Positions 13,185 to 20,199 of a DNA stretch of 20,199 nt are shown piece after piece; the stretch's first letter is position 1; each line of letters starts with the position of its first letter. This DNA is from an uncultured Rubrobacteraceae bacterium (GTDB lineage: Bacteria > Actinomycetota > Rubrobacteria > Rubrobacterales > Rubrobacteraceae), in assembly GCA_902806015.1 (NCBI GenBank), contig CADCUZ010000165.1, positions 1-20,199 of the forward strand. Direction: 5' to 3'. The notes below the pieces were generated by a model. The model was not told the DNA's origin, made no database searches, and saw only the letters and a list, made by a program, of their open reading frames with translations. A program made the position numbers and the translations under genes.

Positions 13185-14311
13185 CAGAAGCGTTTCGGGG
13201 AGAAGAGGCCCACGGGGTGGCGGGTCCCGCCCTCGATGGCGAGGTCGGCCAGGATCTCGCCGACCACGCTGCAGAACTTGTAGCCGTGCCCGGAGAACCC
13301 GGCGGCGACTGCGACCTGCGGGTGGTCCGGGTGCGCGGAGATCACGAAGTTCTGGTCGGGGGTGTTGGTGTACATGCAGGTCTTGGCGCCGAGGAACTCG
13401 CCGTTCATGGACGGGGCGTGCTGGTCGAGGTAGCGGCGGATGAAACCCACCTCATCCTCGCGCACCTCGCGGTCTATGGTTTTCGGGTCGGTCGGGGTGC
13501 CGTCGGCCCGGAAAAAGGCGGCCTTCACAGTGTCCGCCCCGTCGATGGCCGGGAAGCTGTAGAACATGTTGCCGTCGTCGGGCTCGTAGATCCAGATGGG
13601 GAGCCTCTCCGGCGCGAAGGCCTCCGCCCCGCCCCGGGGCCGAAACCAGAAAAGGATCTGGCGCGTCACCTCAAGGGGCAGCCCCATCCCGGCCAGCAAC
13701 TCGCCCGCCCACGCCCCCGCCGCGACGACGAGCCGCTCCGCCGCGTAGAAACCATTTTCGGTCCGCACGCTGACGCCGGAGTCCGTCGCCTCCCACGAGA
13801 CCACCGGCTCCCCGAACCGGAGGTCCGCGCCGAGGGCGGCGGCCCGGTCGAGGTGGGCCTTGACGGCCCTCTCCGGACGCACGAAACCGGCCCGCCGCTC
13901 GAAGAGGGCGACGGTCTCCGGACCCGGCTCGAAGACGGGAAACCGGCGTTTGAGATCGGACGAGTCCAGCATCTCGTACGGCAGGCCGTGCTCGGCGGCG
14001 CTGGCGACGCTGCCGGCGACGAGCTCGCCGTCCTCGGGGCCGATCATGAGCCCCCCGCAGAGCGTCACGAGGTCCTCGCCGGTCTCCCTTTCCAGTTCTC
14101 CCCAGAGCTCGTAGGCGCGCAGGATGAGGGGCACGTACTCCGCCCCCTCGAAGTACGCCTGGCGGATGATGCGCGACTCGCCGTGGCTTGACCCCTTGTC
14201 GTGCGCGGGCGCGTGCCGCTCCAGCCCGAGCACCTTCTCTCCCCGGGCGGCCAGGCGGTAGGCGGCGGCGCTCCCCATCCCGCCGAGCCCGACGACGATG
14301 ACGTCGCGCAC
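13184..14311 (-). CDS. FAD-dependent amine oxidase of the monomeric sarcosine / N-methyltryptophan / L-pipecolate oxidase family
   Basis: The 375 residues are the normal family length. The N-terminal FAD motif is IVVGLGGMGSAAAYRLAARG, followed by the diagnostic GSSHGESRIIRQAYFEGAEYVPL. Near the end are KTCMYTNTPD, with Cys312 at the position of the cysteine that covalently holds FAD in monomeric sarcosine oxidase, and AGFSGHGYKF. Such enzymes oxidise a secondary amino acid with O2, making H2O2: sarcosine, N-methyl-tryptophan or L-pipecolate. The O2-activating lysine of sarcosine oxidase would be expected around TRQILFWF, where I see Arg-Gln instead; a proper alignment is needed. GTG 14311 is the start because it overlaps the aldehyde dehydrogenase stop (TAGTG) and places the FAD motif at the usual distance; the frame continues open to 14452 but without family homology. 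Context suggests pipecolate as substrate (inference). Confidence 0.9.
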   Translation of the reverse strand: MRDVIVVGLGGMGSAAAYRLAARGEKVLGLERHAPAHDKGSSHGESRIIRQAYFEGAEYVPLILRAYELWGELERETGEDLVTLCGGLMIGPEDGELVAGSVASAAEHGLPYEMLDSSDLKRRFPVFEPGPETVALFERRAGFVRPERAVKAHLDRAAALGADLRFGEPVVSWEATDSGVSVRTENGFYAAERLVVAAGAWAGELLAGMGLPLEVTRQILFWFRPRGGAEAFAPERLPIWIYEPDDGNMFYSFPAIDGADTVKAAFFRADGTPTDPKTIDREVREDEVGFIRRYLDQHAPSMNGEFLGAKTCMYTNTPDQNFVISAHPDHPQVAVAAGFSGHGYKFCSVVGEILADLAIEGGTRHPVGLFSPKRF

Positions 14312-15924
14312 TAGATGCCGCCCCTCTCCACCTCCGGCAGCGTGAATTCGAGGTCGGCCGGGAGGTCTGCGACGTCCATCTGGGCCTTCTGGAGCCGGCC
14401 CGCGTAGTCCCAGTTCATGGACTGCCAGCGGGTGAACTGGTCCAGAACCCATATGCCCGAAAGGCGGCTGCCGTTGCCGCTCCTGCCGTTGCCCCCGAAG
14501 GGCAGGTGCGCCTCCGCCCCGCTGGTCGAGTTGTTGACCGAGAGCATCCCAGCCCGGTTCCCCTCCCGGAAGCGCAGGGCGTTGGCCGCGTCGCGGGTGT
14601 AGATCGCCGCCGAGAGCCCGTAGCCGTGGGCGTTCGAGAGCTCGACCGCCTCGTCGAAGTGGGTGAACTTCGCCACCCCGACCAGCGGCCCGAACGTCTC
14701 GGTGTTGAAGAGGTCGTCTTCGGCCCGCACCCCGCTAACGAGCGCCGGGTGGCAGAAGAAGCCGGCCTCGGGGTCGCCGACGAAGCCCTCGCGCGGGTTG
14801 CGGTGCGTGATGCGCCCGGTCCCGGTCGAGCCGCGAACGGTGTGATGGTCCTCGAGCATGCCCAGAGCGTCGACGAAGCGGTCCATGAACCTCTGACTAA
14901 GCATCGGGCCGTAGAGCACGTCCTCCGCCGTCGGGTCGCCGACCTTGGCCTCCCCGACCCTCTTCGTGAGCCGGGAGAGGAACTCGTCGTGGACGGACTC
15001 GTGGACGATGGCCGTGCCAAGGGAAGTGCAGCGCTGGCCCGCGGTGCCGAAGCCGGAGAAGAGGGCACCCTCGACGGCGAGGTCGAGGTCCGCGTCGGGC
15101 ATCACGACCAGGGGGTTCTTGCCGCCGAGCTCCAGGCAGGGGGACTGCAGGTGCCGGCCGCAGAGCTCCCCAATTTTCTTCCCGACCTCGGAAGACCCCG
15201 TGAAGCCGACCTTGTCCACGAGGCCCTCGTCCAGCGCGTTCTCCAGGCCCTCGAAGGCGGCCGGACCCTCGCACTGGACGACGTTGAGCACGCCGTCGGG
15301 GAGACCGCCGGCCGCGAAGAGTTTCGCGAGGGCGTCGCCGACGGCGGGGGAGTACTCGGCCGGTTTCCAGACCACCGTGTTGCCGCAGGTGAGCGCCGGG
15401 ATCAGGTACCAGGAAGGGACGGCCACCGGGAAGTTTCCCGCCGTGATGATCGCCGCGACACCCACCGGCATCCTGAAGGTGAAGAGCTGCTTGTCCGGCA
15501 TCTCGCTCGGGACGGTCTGACCGTATAGACGGCGGCCCTCTCCCGTAAAGAAGTCGCAGGTGTCTATGATCTCCTGCACCTCGCCGAGCGCTTCTACGCG
15601 GGGCTTGCCGACCTCGCGGGTGACGAGCCGCGCGAGCGCCTCCTTGTTCCGCTCGACTATGCGACCCACCTTCTTTATGACCCGCGCACGAATAGGGGCC
15701 GGTACCGCCGCCCACGCCTCCTGCGTCCCCCGCGCGGCCCGGCAGGCCGCGACGAAGGTGCCGGCGTCGCCGAGGAGGACCTCCGCGACGGTCTCCTCCG
15801 CGCGGGCGGGGTTGACGGATCGCGTCCTGCCGCCGGGCGCGTCTTCGAGGGTGCGTCCCCCGACTACGGAGGCGATGTTTTGCGCGGCGAGGCCGGCCTC
15901 GCCGCGGGCGTCGGTGGTGTACAT
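14311..15924 (-). CDS. NAD(P)-dependent aldehyde dehydrogenase, candidate piperideine-6-carboxylate dehydrogenase
   Basis: This is a 537-residue ALDH superfamily enzyme that oxidises an aldehyde to an acid. Visible are the NAD-binding block AGNFPVAVPSWYLIPAL and NTVVWKPAEYSP, FTGSSEVGKK, the general base Glu265 in CLELGGKNP, and the nucleophile Cys299 in GTAGQRCTS, then TFGPLVGVAKF and PFGGNGRSGNGSR. The TAGQRCT...HESVHDEF stretch resembles ALDH7-type (alpha-aminoadipate semialdehyde) enzymes, while the ending GRLQKAQMDVA is seen in other ALDHs of extremophiles, so the substrate is not settled. The start is ATG 15924, with GGAGGT (15930-15935) five bases upstream. It leads an operon with a sarcosine/pipecolate oxidase-type gene and an ornithine cyclodeaminase/mu-crystallin-type pseudogene, all overlapping by one base. 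It is clearly a different branch from the P5C dehydrogenase at 16981. Confidence 0.9.
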   Translation of the reverse strand: MYTTDARGEAGLAAQNIASVVGGRTLEDAPGGRTRSVNPARAEETVAEVLLGDAGTFVAACRAARGTQEAWAAVPAPIRARVIKKVGRIVERNKEALARLVTREVGKPRVEALGEVQEIIDTCDFFTGEGRRLYGQTVPSEMPDKQLFTFRMPVGVAAIITAGNFPVAVPSWYLIPALTCGNTVVWKPAEYSPAVGDALAKLFAAGGLPDGVLNVVQCEGPAAFEGLENALDEGLVDKVGFTGSSEVGKKIGELCGRHLQSPCLELGGKNPLVVMPDADLDLAVEGALFSGFGTAGQRCTSLGTAIVHESVHDEFLSRLTKRVGEAKVGDPTAEDVLYGPMLSQRFMDRFVDALGMLEDHHTVRGSTGTGRITHRNPREGFVGDPEAGFFCHPALVSGVRAEDDLFNTETFGPLVGVAKFTHFDEAVELSNAHGYGLSAAIYTRDAANALRFREGNRAGMLSVNNSTSGAEAHLPFGGNGRSGNGSRLSGIWVLDQFTRWQSMNWDYAGRLQKAQMDVADLPADLEFTLPEVERGGI

Positions 15925-15936
15925 CCGCTACCTCCG

Positions 15937-15972
15937 GGTGTAGGATTCCTTGTTTCACGGTCATCCTACACC
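15937..15972. promoter_or_regulatory. Perfect 10-bp inverted repeat between the two imino-acid operons
   Basis: GGTGTAGGAT (15937-15946) and ATCCTACACC (15963-15972) are exact reverse complements, separated by 16 bp. In the 130-bp divergent gap this is a natural operator (centres 26 bp apart). In the aldehyde dehydrogenase mRNA it could instead form a 10-bp stem ending one base before the GGAGGT ribosome site. No regulator gene is adjacent. The rest of the gap carries only a weak plus-strand -35 (TTGAAG, 15991-15996) with a poor -10 near 16015. Confidence 0.65.
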
Positions 15973-16054
15973 AAAGCCCACGCGTGATCGTTGAAGTAAA
16001 ATCCGGGTACAGGGCATAGGGTTATCCGTCGGACGTTTTGTGGGGTTTGAGAGC

Positions 16055-16972
16055 ATGGGAATAGTTGACAGGGCCATAGCGAACTCGGTGCCGGTGATCC
16101 CGCGCCCCATCGTCAAGAGGATCTCCGGCCGCTACATAGCCGGCGATACGCTGGAGGAGGCGGTAAAGACGGTGCGCGGCCTGAACCGCGAGGGCTGCGT
16201 CGCCACCATCGACCTTCTCGGCGAGAGCACCGAGAGCAAGGCCGACGCCGCCGGCAAGCTCAAGGACTACAAAAAGGTAATCGACACCCTCGACGAGCAC
16301 GACCTGAAAAGCGGCATATCCATAAAGCTCACAGGCCTCGGCCTCACCCTGAACGAGGAGCTGTGTCGGGCCAACGCGGAGGAGATAGTCCAGTACGCGG
16401 GCGCACGGGGCCGCTTCGTGCGGGTGGACATGGAGGACTCCCCCCACACGCACGCGACCTTGGGCATCGTCCACGACCTGTACCGGCGCCACAGCAACAC
16501 CGGCGCCGTCCTGCAAGCCTACATGCGCCGCAGCCTAGATGACGTGCAGGACGTCGTAGGTGCCGGCTTCTCCGTCAGGCTGTGCAAGGGCATCTACGAC
16601 GAGCCCCGGCCCATAGCGTACAAGGACTTCGATACCGTCCGCCAGAATTACATCTTTCTCCTGGACGAGTTGTTGAAGGGCGGCGTTTACGTGGGGATAG
16701 CGACGCACGACGAGTACCTGATCTGGCACGCCCTGAGGCTCATCCACCAGCTAGAAGTCCCGGAGGACCGCTACGAGTTCCAGATGCTGCTAGGCGTGGA
16801 CGAGGAACTCAGGAGCATCCTGGTAAAGGCCGGGCACAAGGTCAGGGTCTACGTGCCATACGGGGAGGACTGGTACGAGTACTCGACCCGCCGCCTCAAG
16901 GAGAACCCGAAGATAGCCGGCTACGTCGCGAAAGACGTGATCGGGAGCATAACCGGCAAGGTAAAGAGATAG
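16055..16972 (+). CDS. putA: Proline dehydrogenase (monofunctional)
   Basis: This FAD enzyme oxidises L-proline to delta1-pyrroline-5-carboxylate and passes electrons to the membrane quinone pool; it is peripheral at the inner membrane. The 305 residues are a monofunctional PRODH, not a fused PutA. The barrel motifs are present in order: CVATIDLLGES, ISIKLTGLGL, RFVRVDMEDSPHTHATL, AVLQAYMRRS, SVRLCKGIYDEP, GVYVGIATHDEYL, YEFQMLLGV and YVPYGEDWYEYSTRRLKENP, which holds the conserved arginines that bind the proline carboxylate. ATG 16055 is preferred, giving MGIVDRAI; GTG 16040 in the same frame would add five residues and has no better ribosome site. P5C dehydrogenase follows after 8 bp, so the pair converts proline to glutamate. 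ATA isoleucine codons are frequent. Confidence 0.95.
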   Translation: MGIVDRAIANSVPVIPRPIVKRISGRYIAGDTLEEAVKTVRGLNREGCVATIDLLGESTESKADAAGKLKDYKKVIDTLDEHDLKSGISIKLTGLGLTLNEELCRANAEEIVQYAGARGRFVRVDMEDSPHTHATLGIVHDLYRRHSNTGAVLQAYMRRSLDDVQDVVGAGFSVRLCKGIYDEPRPIAYKDFDTVRQNYIFLLDELLKGGVYVGIATHDEYLIWHALRLIHQLEVPEDRYEFQMLLGVDEELRSILVKAGHKVRVYVPYGEDWYEYSTRRLKENPKIAGYVAKDVIGSITGKVKR

Positions 16973-16980
16973 GAGCACCG

Positions 16981-18537
16981 ATGGGCCTCGTAACTTACAA
17001 GAACGAAGCGTACCTCGACTGGTCGGACGAGGGGAACGTCGAGAAGATGCGCGCCGCCCTCGGGGACGTGGGTGGCAGGCTCGGCCGGAGCCACCCGGCC
17101 GTCATCGGCGGCAAAAGGATTGAGACGGACGGCGAGATCGTCTCCGTCAACCCGGCCAACCCCTCGCAGGTCGTCGGCCGCACCGCCGCCGCCACCGAGC
17201 GCGAGGCGGATATGGCCCTCGATGTGGCCACGGGGGCGTTCGAGCACTGGAGCAGGACTTCTCCCGAGGCGCGGGCCCGGGTGCTCTTGCGGGCTTCGGC
17301 GATCATGAAGCGCAGAAAGTTCGAGCTCTTGGCCTGGGAGGTCTTCGAGGGCGGCAAGCCCTGGGCCGAGGCTGACGCGCAGGTCGCCGAGGCCATAGAC
17401 TTCCTCGAGTACTACGCCCGCGAGATGATGCGCCTCAAGGACGGCGTCGAGATCTACGCGATACCGGGCGAGGAGAGCCGATACTTCTACCAGCCGATGG
17501 GCGTCGGCGTCGTGATCGCCCCTTGGAACTTCCCGACCGCCATCCTCACCGGCATGTCCAGCGCGGCCATCGTCACCGGCAACACCGTCGTGATGAAGCC
17601 CTCGGAGTTCACGAGCGTCATCGGGGCGGTCGTCGCCGAGATCTTCGAGGAGGCCGGCCTCCCCGAGGGCGTCCTGAACTTCCTCCCAGGCTACGGCTCC
17701 GACGTTGGCGACTACCTAGTCCAGGACGCGAGGACGCGCTTCATTTCCTTCACCGGCTCCATGAAGACGGGCTTGAGGATAAACGAGCTCGCCGCCAAGC
17801 AGATAGAGCGGCAGCGGTGGGTCAAGCGCGTCGTAGCCGAGATGGGCGGCAAGGACGCGATGGTCATAGACGACTCAGCCGACATCGACTCCGCCGCCGC
17901 CGACATCGTCAAGAGCGCCTATGGCTACTCCGGCCAAAAGTGCAGCGCCGCGAGCCGCGCCATCCTGCACGAAGACGTCTACGACGAGGTCTTGGACAAG
18001 GTCCTCGAAAGGGCGCGGGCGCTCAAGATAGGAGTACCGGCCGAAGGCGGCGCCGAGGTGAACGTGGGGCCCGTCATAAGCGAGCCGCAGTTCGAGAAGG
18101 TATCGGGCTACGTCGACGCCGGAAAGCAGGAGGGGGAAAGGGTTTTGGGCGAAGACCCCGGAGACCCCGAGAACGGCTACTTCGTCAGCCCGACCATCTT
18201 CGCGGTCGAGCCTGGGGCGACGGTGGCGCGCGAGGAGATCTTCGGCCCCGTCCTCTCCGTTCTGAGGGCCCGCGACTTCGACGACGCCCTCGAGCTCGCC
18301 AACGATTCCCCCTACGGCCTAACCGGCGGCGTCTACTCCAAAAACCGCGACCACCTCGAACGCGCCCGCCAGGAGTTCAAGGCCGGCAACGTCTACTTCA
18401 ACCGCAGCATAACCGGGGCGCTCGTCGGCGTCCAGCCCTTCGGGGGCTTCGGCATGAGCGGCACCGACTCCAAGGCCGGCGGCCCCGACTACCTGCCGCT
18501 GCACATGCTCGCCCGGACGGTCGTCGAGAGGTTCTAG
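16981..18537 (+). CDS. rocA: L-glutamate gamma-semialdehyde (1-pyrroline-5-carboxylate) dehydrogenase
   Basis: This NAD-dependent enzyme oxidises glutamate semialdehyde, the open form of P5C, to glutamate: the second step of proline breakdown. The 518 residues match the monofunctional Thermus/Bacillus type. Motifs: IAPWNFPTAILTGM and NTVVMKPSEFTSV for NAD binding, FTGSMKTGLRINELAA, the base Glu287 in AEMGGKDAMVI, nucleophile Cys321 in YSGQKCSAASR, EEIFGPVLSVLRA, and the PRODH-linked family ending VGVQPFGGFGMSGTDSKAGG. The start is ATG 16981; its ribosome site AGGAG overlaps the stop codon of proline dehydrogenase (TAGGAG at 16970-16975), so the two are co-translated. It meets the minus-strand flavoprotein gene tail to tail with only 9 bp between stops. 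Confidence 0.96.
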   Translation: MGLVTYKNEAYLDWSDEGNVEKMRAALGDVGGRLGRSHPAVIGGKRIETDGEIVSVNPANPSQVVGRTAAATEREADMALDVATGAFEHWSRTSPEARARVLLRASAIMKRRKFELLAWEVFEGGKPWAEADAQVAEAIDFLEYYAREMMRLKDGVEIYAIPGEESRYFYQPMGVGVVIAPWNFPTAILTGMSSAAIVTGNTVVMKPSEFTSVIGAVVAEIFEEAGLPEGVLNFLPGYGSDVGDYLVQDARTRFISFTGSMKTGLRINELAAKQIERQRWVKRVVAEMGGKDAMVIDDSADIDSAAADIVKSAYGYSGQKCSAASRAILHEDVYDEVLDKVLERARALKIGVPAEGGAEVNVGPVISEPQFEKVSGYVDAGKQEGERVLGEDPGDPENGYFVSPTIFAVEPGATVAREEIFGPVLSVLRARDFDDALELANDSPYGLTGGVYSKNRDHLERARQEFKAGNVYFNRSITGALVGVQPFGGFGMSGTDSKAGGPDYLPLHMLARTVVERF

Positions 18538-18546
18538 AGAGGCCCG

Positions 18547-19932
18547 CTACTGGGAGGCCCTGACGCCCTCTTGGGCGTGCGCTTCCAAACTGCCCGAGAG
18601 AATGGTGGCGGCCTGGATGACTGGGCTGAGGGCGGGGCCGTAGGGGGGAGAATAGGCGAGGTCTATGTTGATAAGGTCCGGGTAGGAGAGGCCGCCCCAG
18701 AGGGCCGTGGCGCAGATGTCGGTGAGCTTGTCCGCGCCCGAGCCTGCCGCTTCGGCCCCGAGCAGGCGGCCCGTTTGGGCGTCCGCGATCAGCTTGAGGA
18801 AGACCTTCTCCGCGCCGGGGTAGTAGCCCGCCCGGTCGCGGGCCTCTATGGAGGCGCTCGCGGTCTCGAAGCCGGCGTCCGCCGCCTCTTCCTCCGAAAG
18901 CCCCGTCTTGCCGACGCCGAGGTCGAAGACCTTGAAGATGCCGGTGCCGAGCACGCCGGGAAACGTCAGTACTTCCTCCCCAGCGGGGCTTGCGACGTTG
19001 GTGCCAACGACCCGGCCCATCTGGTTGGCGGTGTCGCCGAGGGGGACCCAGGCGGGCGTGCCGGAGACCAGGTTGACCGTCTCGACGCAGTCGCCGGCGG
19101 CCCAGACGTCGGGGAGGTTCGTCCTCATGTGTTTGTCCACCCGGATGGCGCCGGTGGGTCCGAGCTCCGCCCCGGCCTCCTGCGCCAGCCCAACGGAGGG
19201 TTTCACGCCGACGCCCAGGATCACGAGCTGCGCCTCAAGCTCCCCTTCGCCGAACCTCACGGCCCGGACCCGACCGTCGCCGACGAACTCCTCGACCCTC
19301 TCGCCGGTAAAGACCCGGATGCCGTTCCTTTTGAGCTCGGCTTCCACCCTTTCGGAGACCTCGGACCCGTAGGAGAGGGCCACGCGGTCTTCGCCCTCTA
19401 TAATGGAGACCTCCATCCCCATTCGGCACAGGTTCTCGGCCACCTCAAGCCCGATGTACCCGCCGCCCACGACGACCGCCTTTCCGGGCGATTGGGCCTT
19501 CGTGTAGCGCAGCACCTCGTCGGCGTCCGTGAGGAAGCGAAGCTCGAAGATGCCGTCGAGGCCCGCGCCGGGAATGGGGGGGAGGACCGCCCGCGCGCCG
19601 GTCGCGACGACGAGCCGGTCGTAGAAGTCCTCGAAGGTCTCGCCAGTCGCGAGGTCGAGCACGGTGAGCTTTTTCGTGCCGGGGAGGATCTTCTCGACCC
19701 GGTGGCGCACCCGCATGTCTATGTTCCCCTCGGCGAACTTCTCCGGGGTGCGGGCGACTAGCCGGTCGCGGCTCTCCACCATTCCCGAAAGAAGGTAGGG
19801 GAGACCGCACTCGCTGATGGAGGGTTCGGGCTCTGCCTGGTAGACCGTAATCTCCAGCCCCGGGTCCAGCCGCCGCGCCCTCGACGCCGCCTTCGTCCCC
19901 GCCGCAACCCCGCCCACTACCACCAGCCGCAT
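18547..19932 (-). CDS. cdr: CoA-disulfide reductase / NADH oxidase-type flavoprotein
   Basis: This is a 461-residue pyridine nucleotide-disulfide oxidoreductase of the single-cysteine subgroup (CoA-disulfide reductase, NADH oxidase, NADH peroxidase). Motifs: FAD site VVVGGVAAGTKAASRARR, the redox Cys42 in SISECGLPYLLSG, VVATGARAVLPPIPG, the NAD(P) site VVVGGGYIGLEVAENL, AAGDCVET, and a dimerisation domain ending IDLAYSPPYGPALSPV, where the tyrosines correspond to those lining the active site of CoA-disulfide reductase. It lacks the C-terminal rhodanese domain of some relatives. It would keep CoA reduced or remove O2/peroxide in the cytoplasm. The start is ATG 19932 with GAGAGGA about 9 bases upstream. 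It lies downstream of the superoxide dismutase gene but behind a strong terminator, so it is probably a separate unit with a related oxidative-stress role. Which of the three activities it has cannot be decided here. Confidence 0.88.
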   Translation of the reverse strand: MRLVVVGGVAAGTKAASRARRLDPGLEITVYQAEPEPSISECGLPYLLSGMVESRDRLVARTPEKFAEGNIDMRVRHRVEKILPGTKKLTVLDLATGETFEDFYDRLVVATGARAVLPPIPGAGLDGIFELRFLTDADEVLRYTKAQSPGKAVVVGGGYIGLEVAENLCRMGMEVSIIEGEDRVALSYGSEVSERVEAELKRNGIRVFTGERVEEFVGDGRVRAVRFGEGELEAQLVILGVGVKPSVGLAQEAGAELGPTGAIRVDKHMRTNLPDVWAAGDCVETVNLVSGTPAWVPLGDTANQMGRVVGTNVASPAGEEVLTFPGVLGTGIFKVFDLGVGKTGLSEEEAADAGFETASASIEARDRAGYYPGAEKVFLKLIADAQTGRLLGAEAAGSGADKLTDICATALWGGLSYPDLINIDLAYSPPYGPALSPVIQAATILSGSLEAHAQEGVRASQ

Positions 19933-20053
19933 AAGATTCGTCCTCTCCGCTTCGCCCTCTCTACCGGCCTACTCTAACGGATGGAACCTCCGGCGGGTCG
20001 AGTCTTTTCGAACGGTCTCCGGGGGATCCCCGGGTGGAGGGGCGTCCGGCACG

Positions 20054-20086
20054 CAAAAAGCCCCCGGGGGGAGACCCCCGGGGGCC
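20054..20086 (-). terminator. Strong intrinsic terminator after the superoxide dismutase gene
   Basis: An 11-bp perfect stem (GCCCCCGGGGG at 20060-20070 with CCCCCGGGGGC at 20075-20085), a 4-base loop and, on the minus strand, a run of five T (complement of A 20055-20059). It lies 21 bp past the sod stop. The remaining gap to 19933 shows no further gene; TAGAGT at 19969-19974 may be the -10 of the flavoprotein gene, without a clear -35. Confidence 0.85.
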
Positions 20087-20106
20087 CCGTTGCTGCGCTG
20101 CTTCGG

Positions 20107-20199
20107 CTAGGCGTTCCTGGCGGCGTCGTAGCGGCGGCCTACCTCGTCCCAGTTGACGACGTCCCACCAGGCGTTTATGTACTCGGGGCGGCGGTTCTG
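20107..20199 (-). CDS. sodA: Superoxide dismutase (Mn/Fe), C-terminal end
   Basis: Only the last 30 residues are in the window, read from the right edge to TAG at 20107-20109. They contain the highly conserved C-terminal pattern of Mn/Fe superoxide dismutases: [26 protein letters not shown] (family yqNrRpdYi.afWnvVNWd.V..ry). The metal-ligand motif DxWEHAYY would lie just outside the window. The enzyme converts superoxide to O2 and H2O2. The choice between Mn and Fe cannot be made from this tail. The gene is followed by a strong terminator. Confidence 0.9.
   Translation of the reverse strand, partial: QNRRPEYINAWWDVVNWDEVGRRYDAARNA

Noticed and set aside
14312..14452. Extended N-terminus for the sarcosine/pipecolate oxidase-family gene
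   Set aside because: The upstream residues are Pro/Gly/Arg-rich shadow of the aldehyde dehydrogenase gene; the FAD motif starts right after GTG 14311.
1..20199. Mobile element, CRISPR, tRNA or rRNA
   Set aside because: No transposase or integrase motifs, terminal repeats, spaced direct repeats or tRNA-like cloverleaf arms were found by eye on either strand. A covariance-model scan was not possible here.

Overview
The window looks like chromosome of a Rubrobacter-type actinobacterium. This is inferred from three things: very high G+C with G/C-dominated third codon positions, class E-like sortases together with a bacterial eRF1-like (baeRF) protein, and frequent use of the isoleucine codon ATA despite the high G+C. 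No rRNA, tRNA, CRISPR array, insertion sequence or phage gene was seen. The genes are mostly housekeeping and catabolic, but four of them are visibly broken and several short regulatory structures stand out.

Left part (1-7.8 kb). A 3' sortase fragment whose catalytic cysteine reads as arginine is followed by an intact sortase paralogue, then a minus-strand thioredoxin-like [2Fe-2S] ferredoxin. Next is a polyphosphate block on the plus strand: a short Ppx/GppA exopolyphosphatase overlapping ppk1 by ATGA, a TspO/MBR-family pseudogene with two stops at tryptophan positions, an MgtC/SapB gene on the minus strand with a good sigma70 promoter and a leader hairpin, a twice-frameshifted remnant of a CHAD (polyphosphate-binding) protein, and a SixA-type histidine phosphatase. 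A third sortase with a long charged linker closes this part.

Middle (8-12.6 kb). A baeRF-type protein with a perfect palindrome upstream is divergent from a small unknown gene. About 600 bp without a convincing gene but with two hairpins follows. Then come a CmtR-like ArsR metal sensor and a large secreted TPM-domain coiled-coil protein that appears to be expressed from a leaderless transcript.

Right part (12.6-20.2 kb). Two divergent imino-acid modules face each other across 130 bp. On the plus strand are proline dehydrogenase and delta1-pyrroline-5-carboxylate dehydrogenase (proline to glutamate). On the minus strand is a tightly overlapping operon of an aldehyde dehydrogenase, a sarcosine/pipecolate oxidase-family flavoenzyme and a broken ornithine cyclodeaminase/mu-crystallin-family gene. 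This set matches, enzyme family by enzyme family, the pipecolate route of lysine breakdown (ketimine reductase, pipecolate oxidase, piperideine-6-carboxylate dehydrogenase). That is the most interesting hypothesis in the window. A perfect 10-bp inverted repeat lies in the shared intergenic region, directly before the aldehyde dehydrogenase ribosome binding site. The window ends with a CoA-disulfide reductase/NADH oxidase-type flavoprotein and the 3' end of a Mn/Fe superoxide dismutase gene with a strong terminator.
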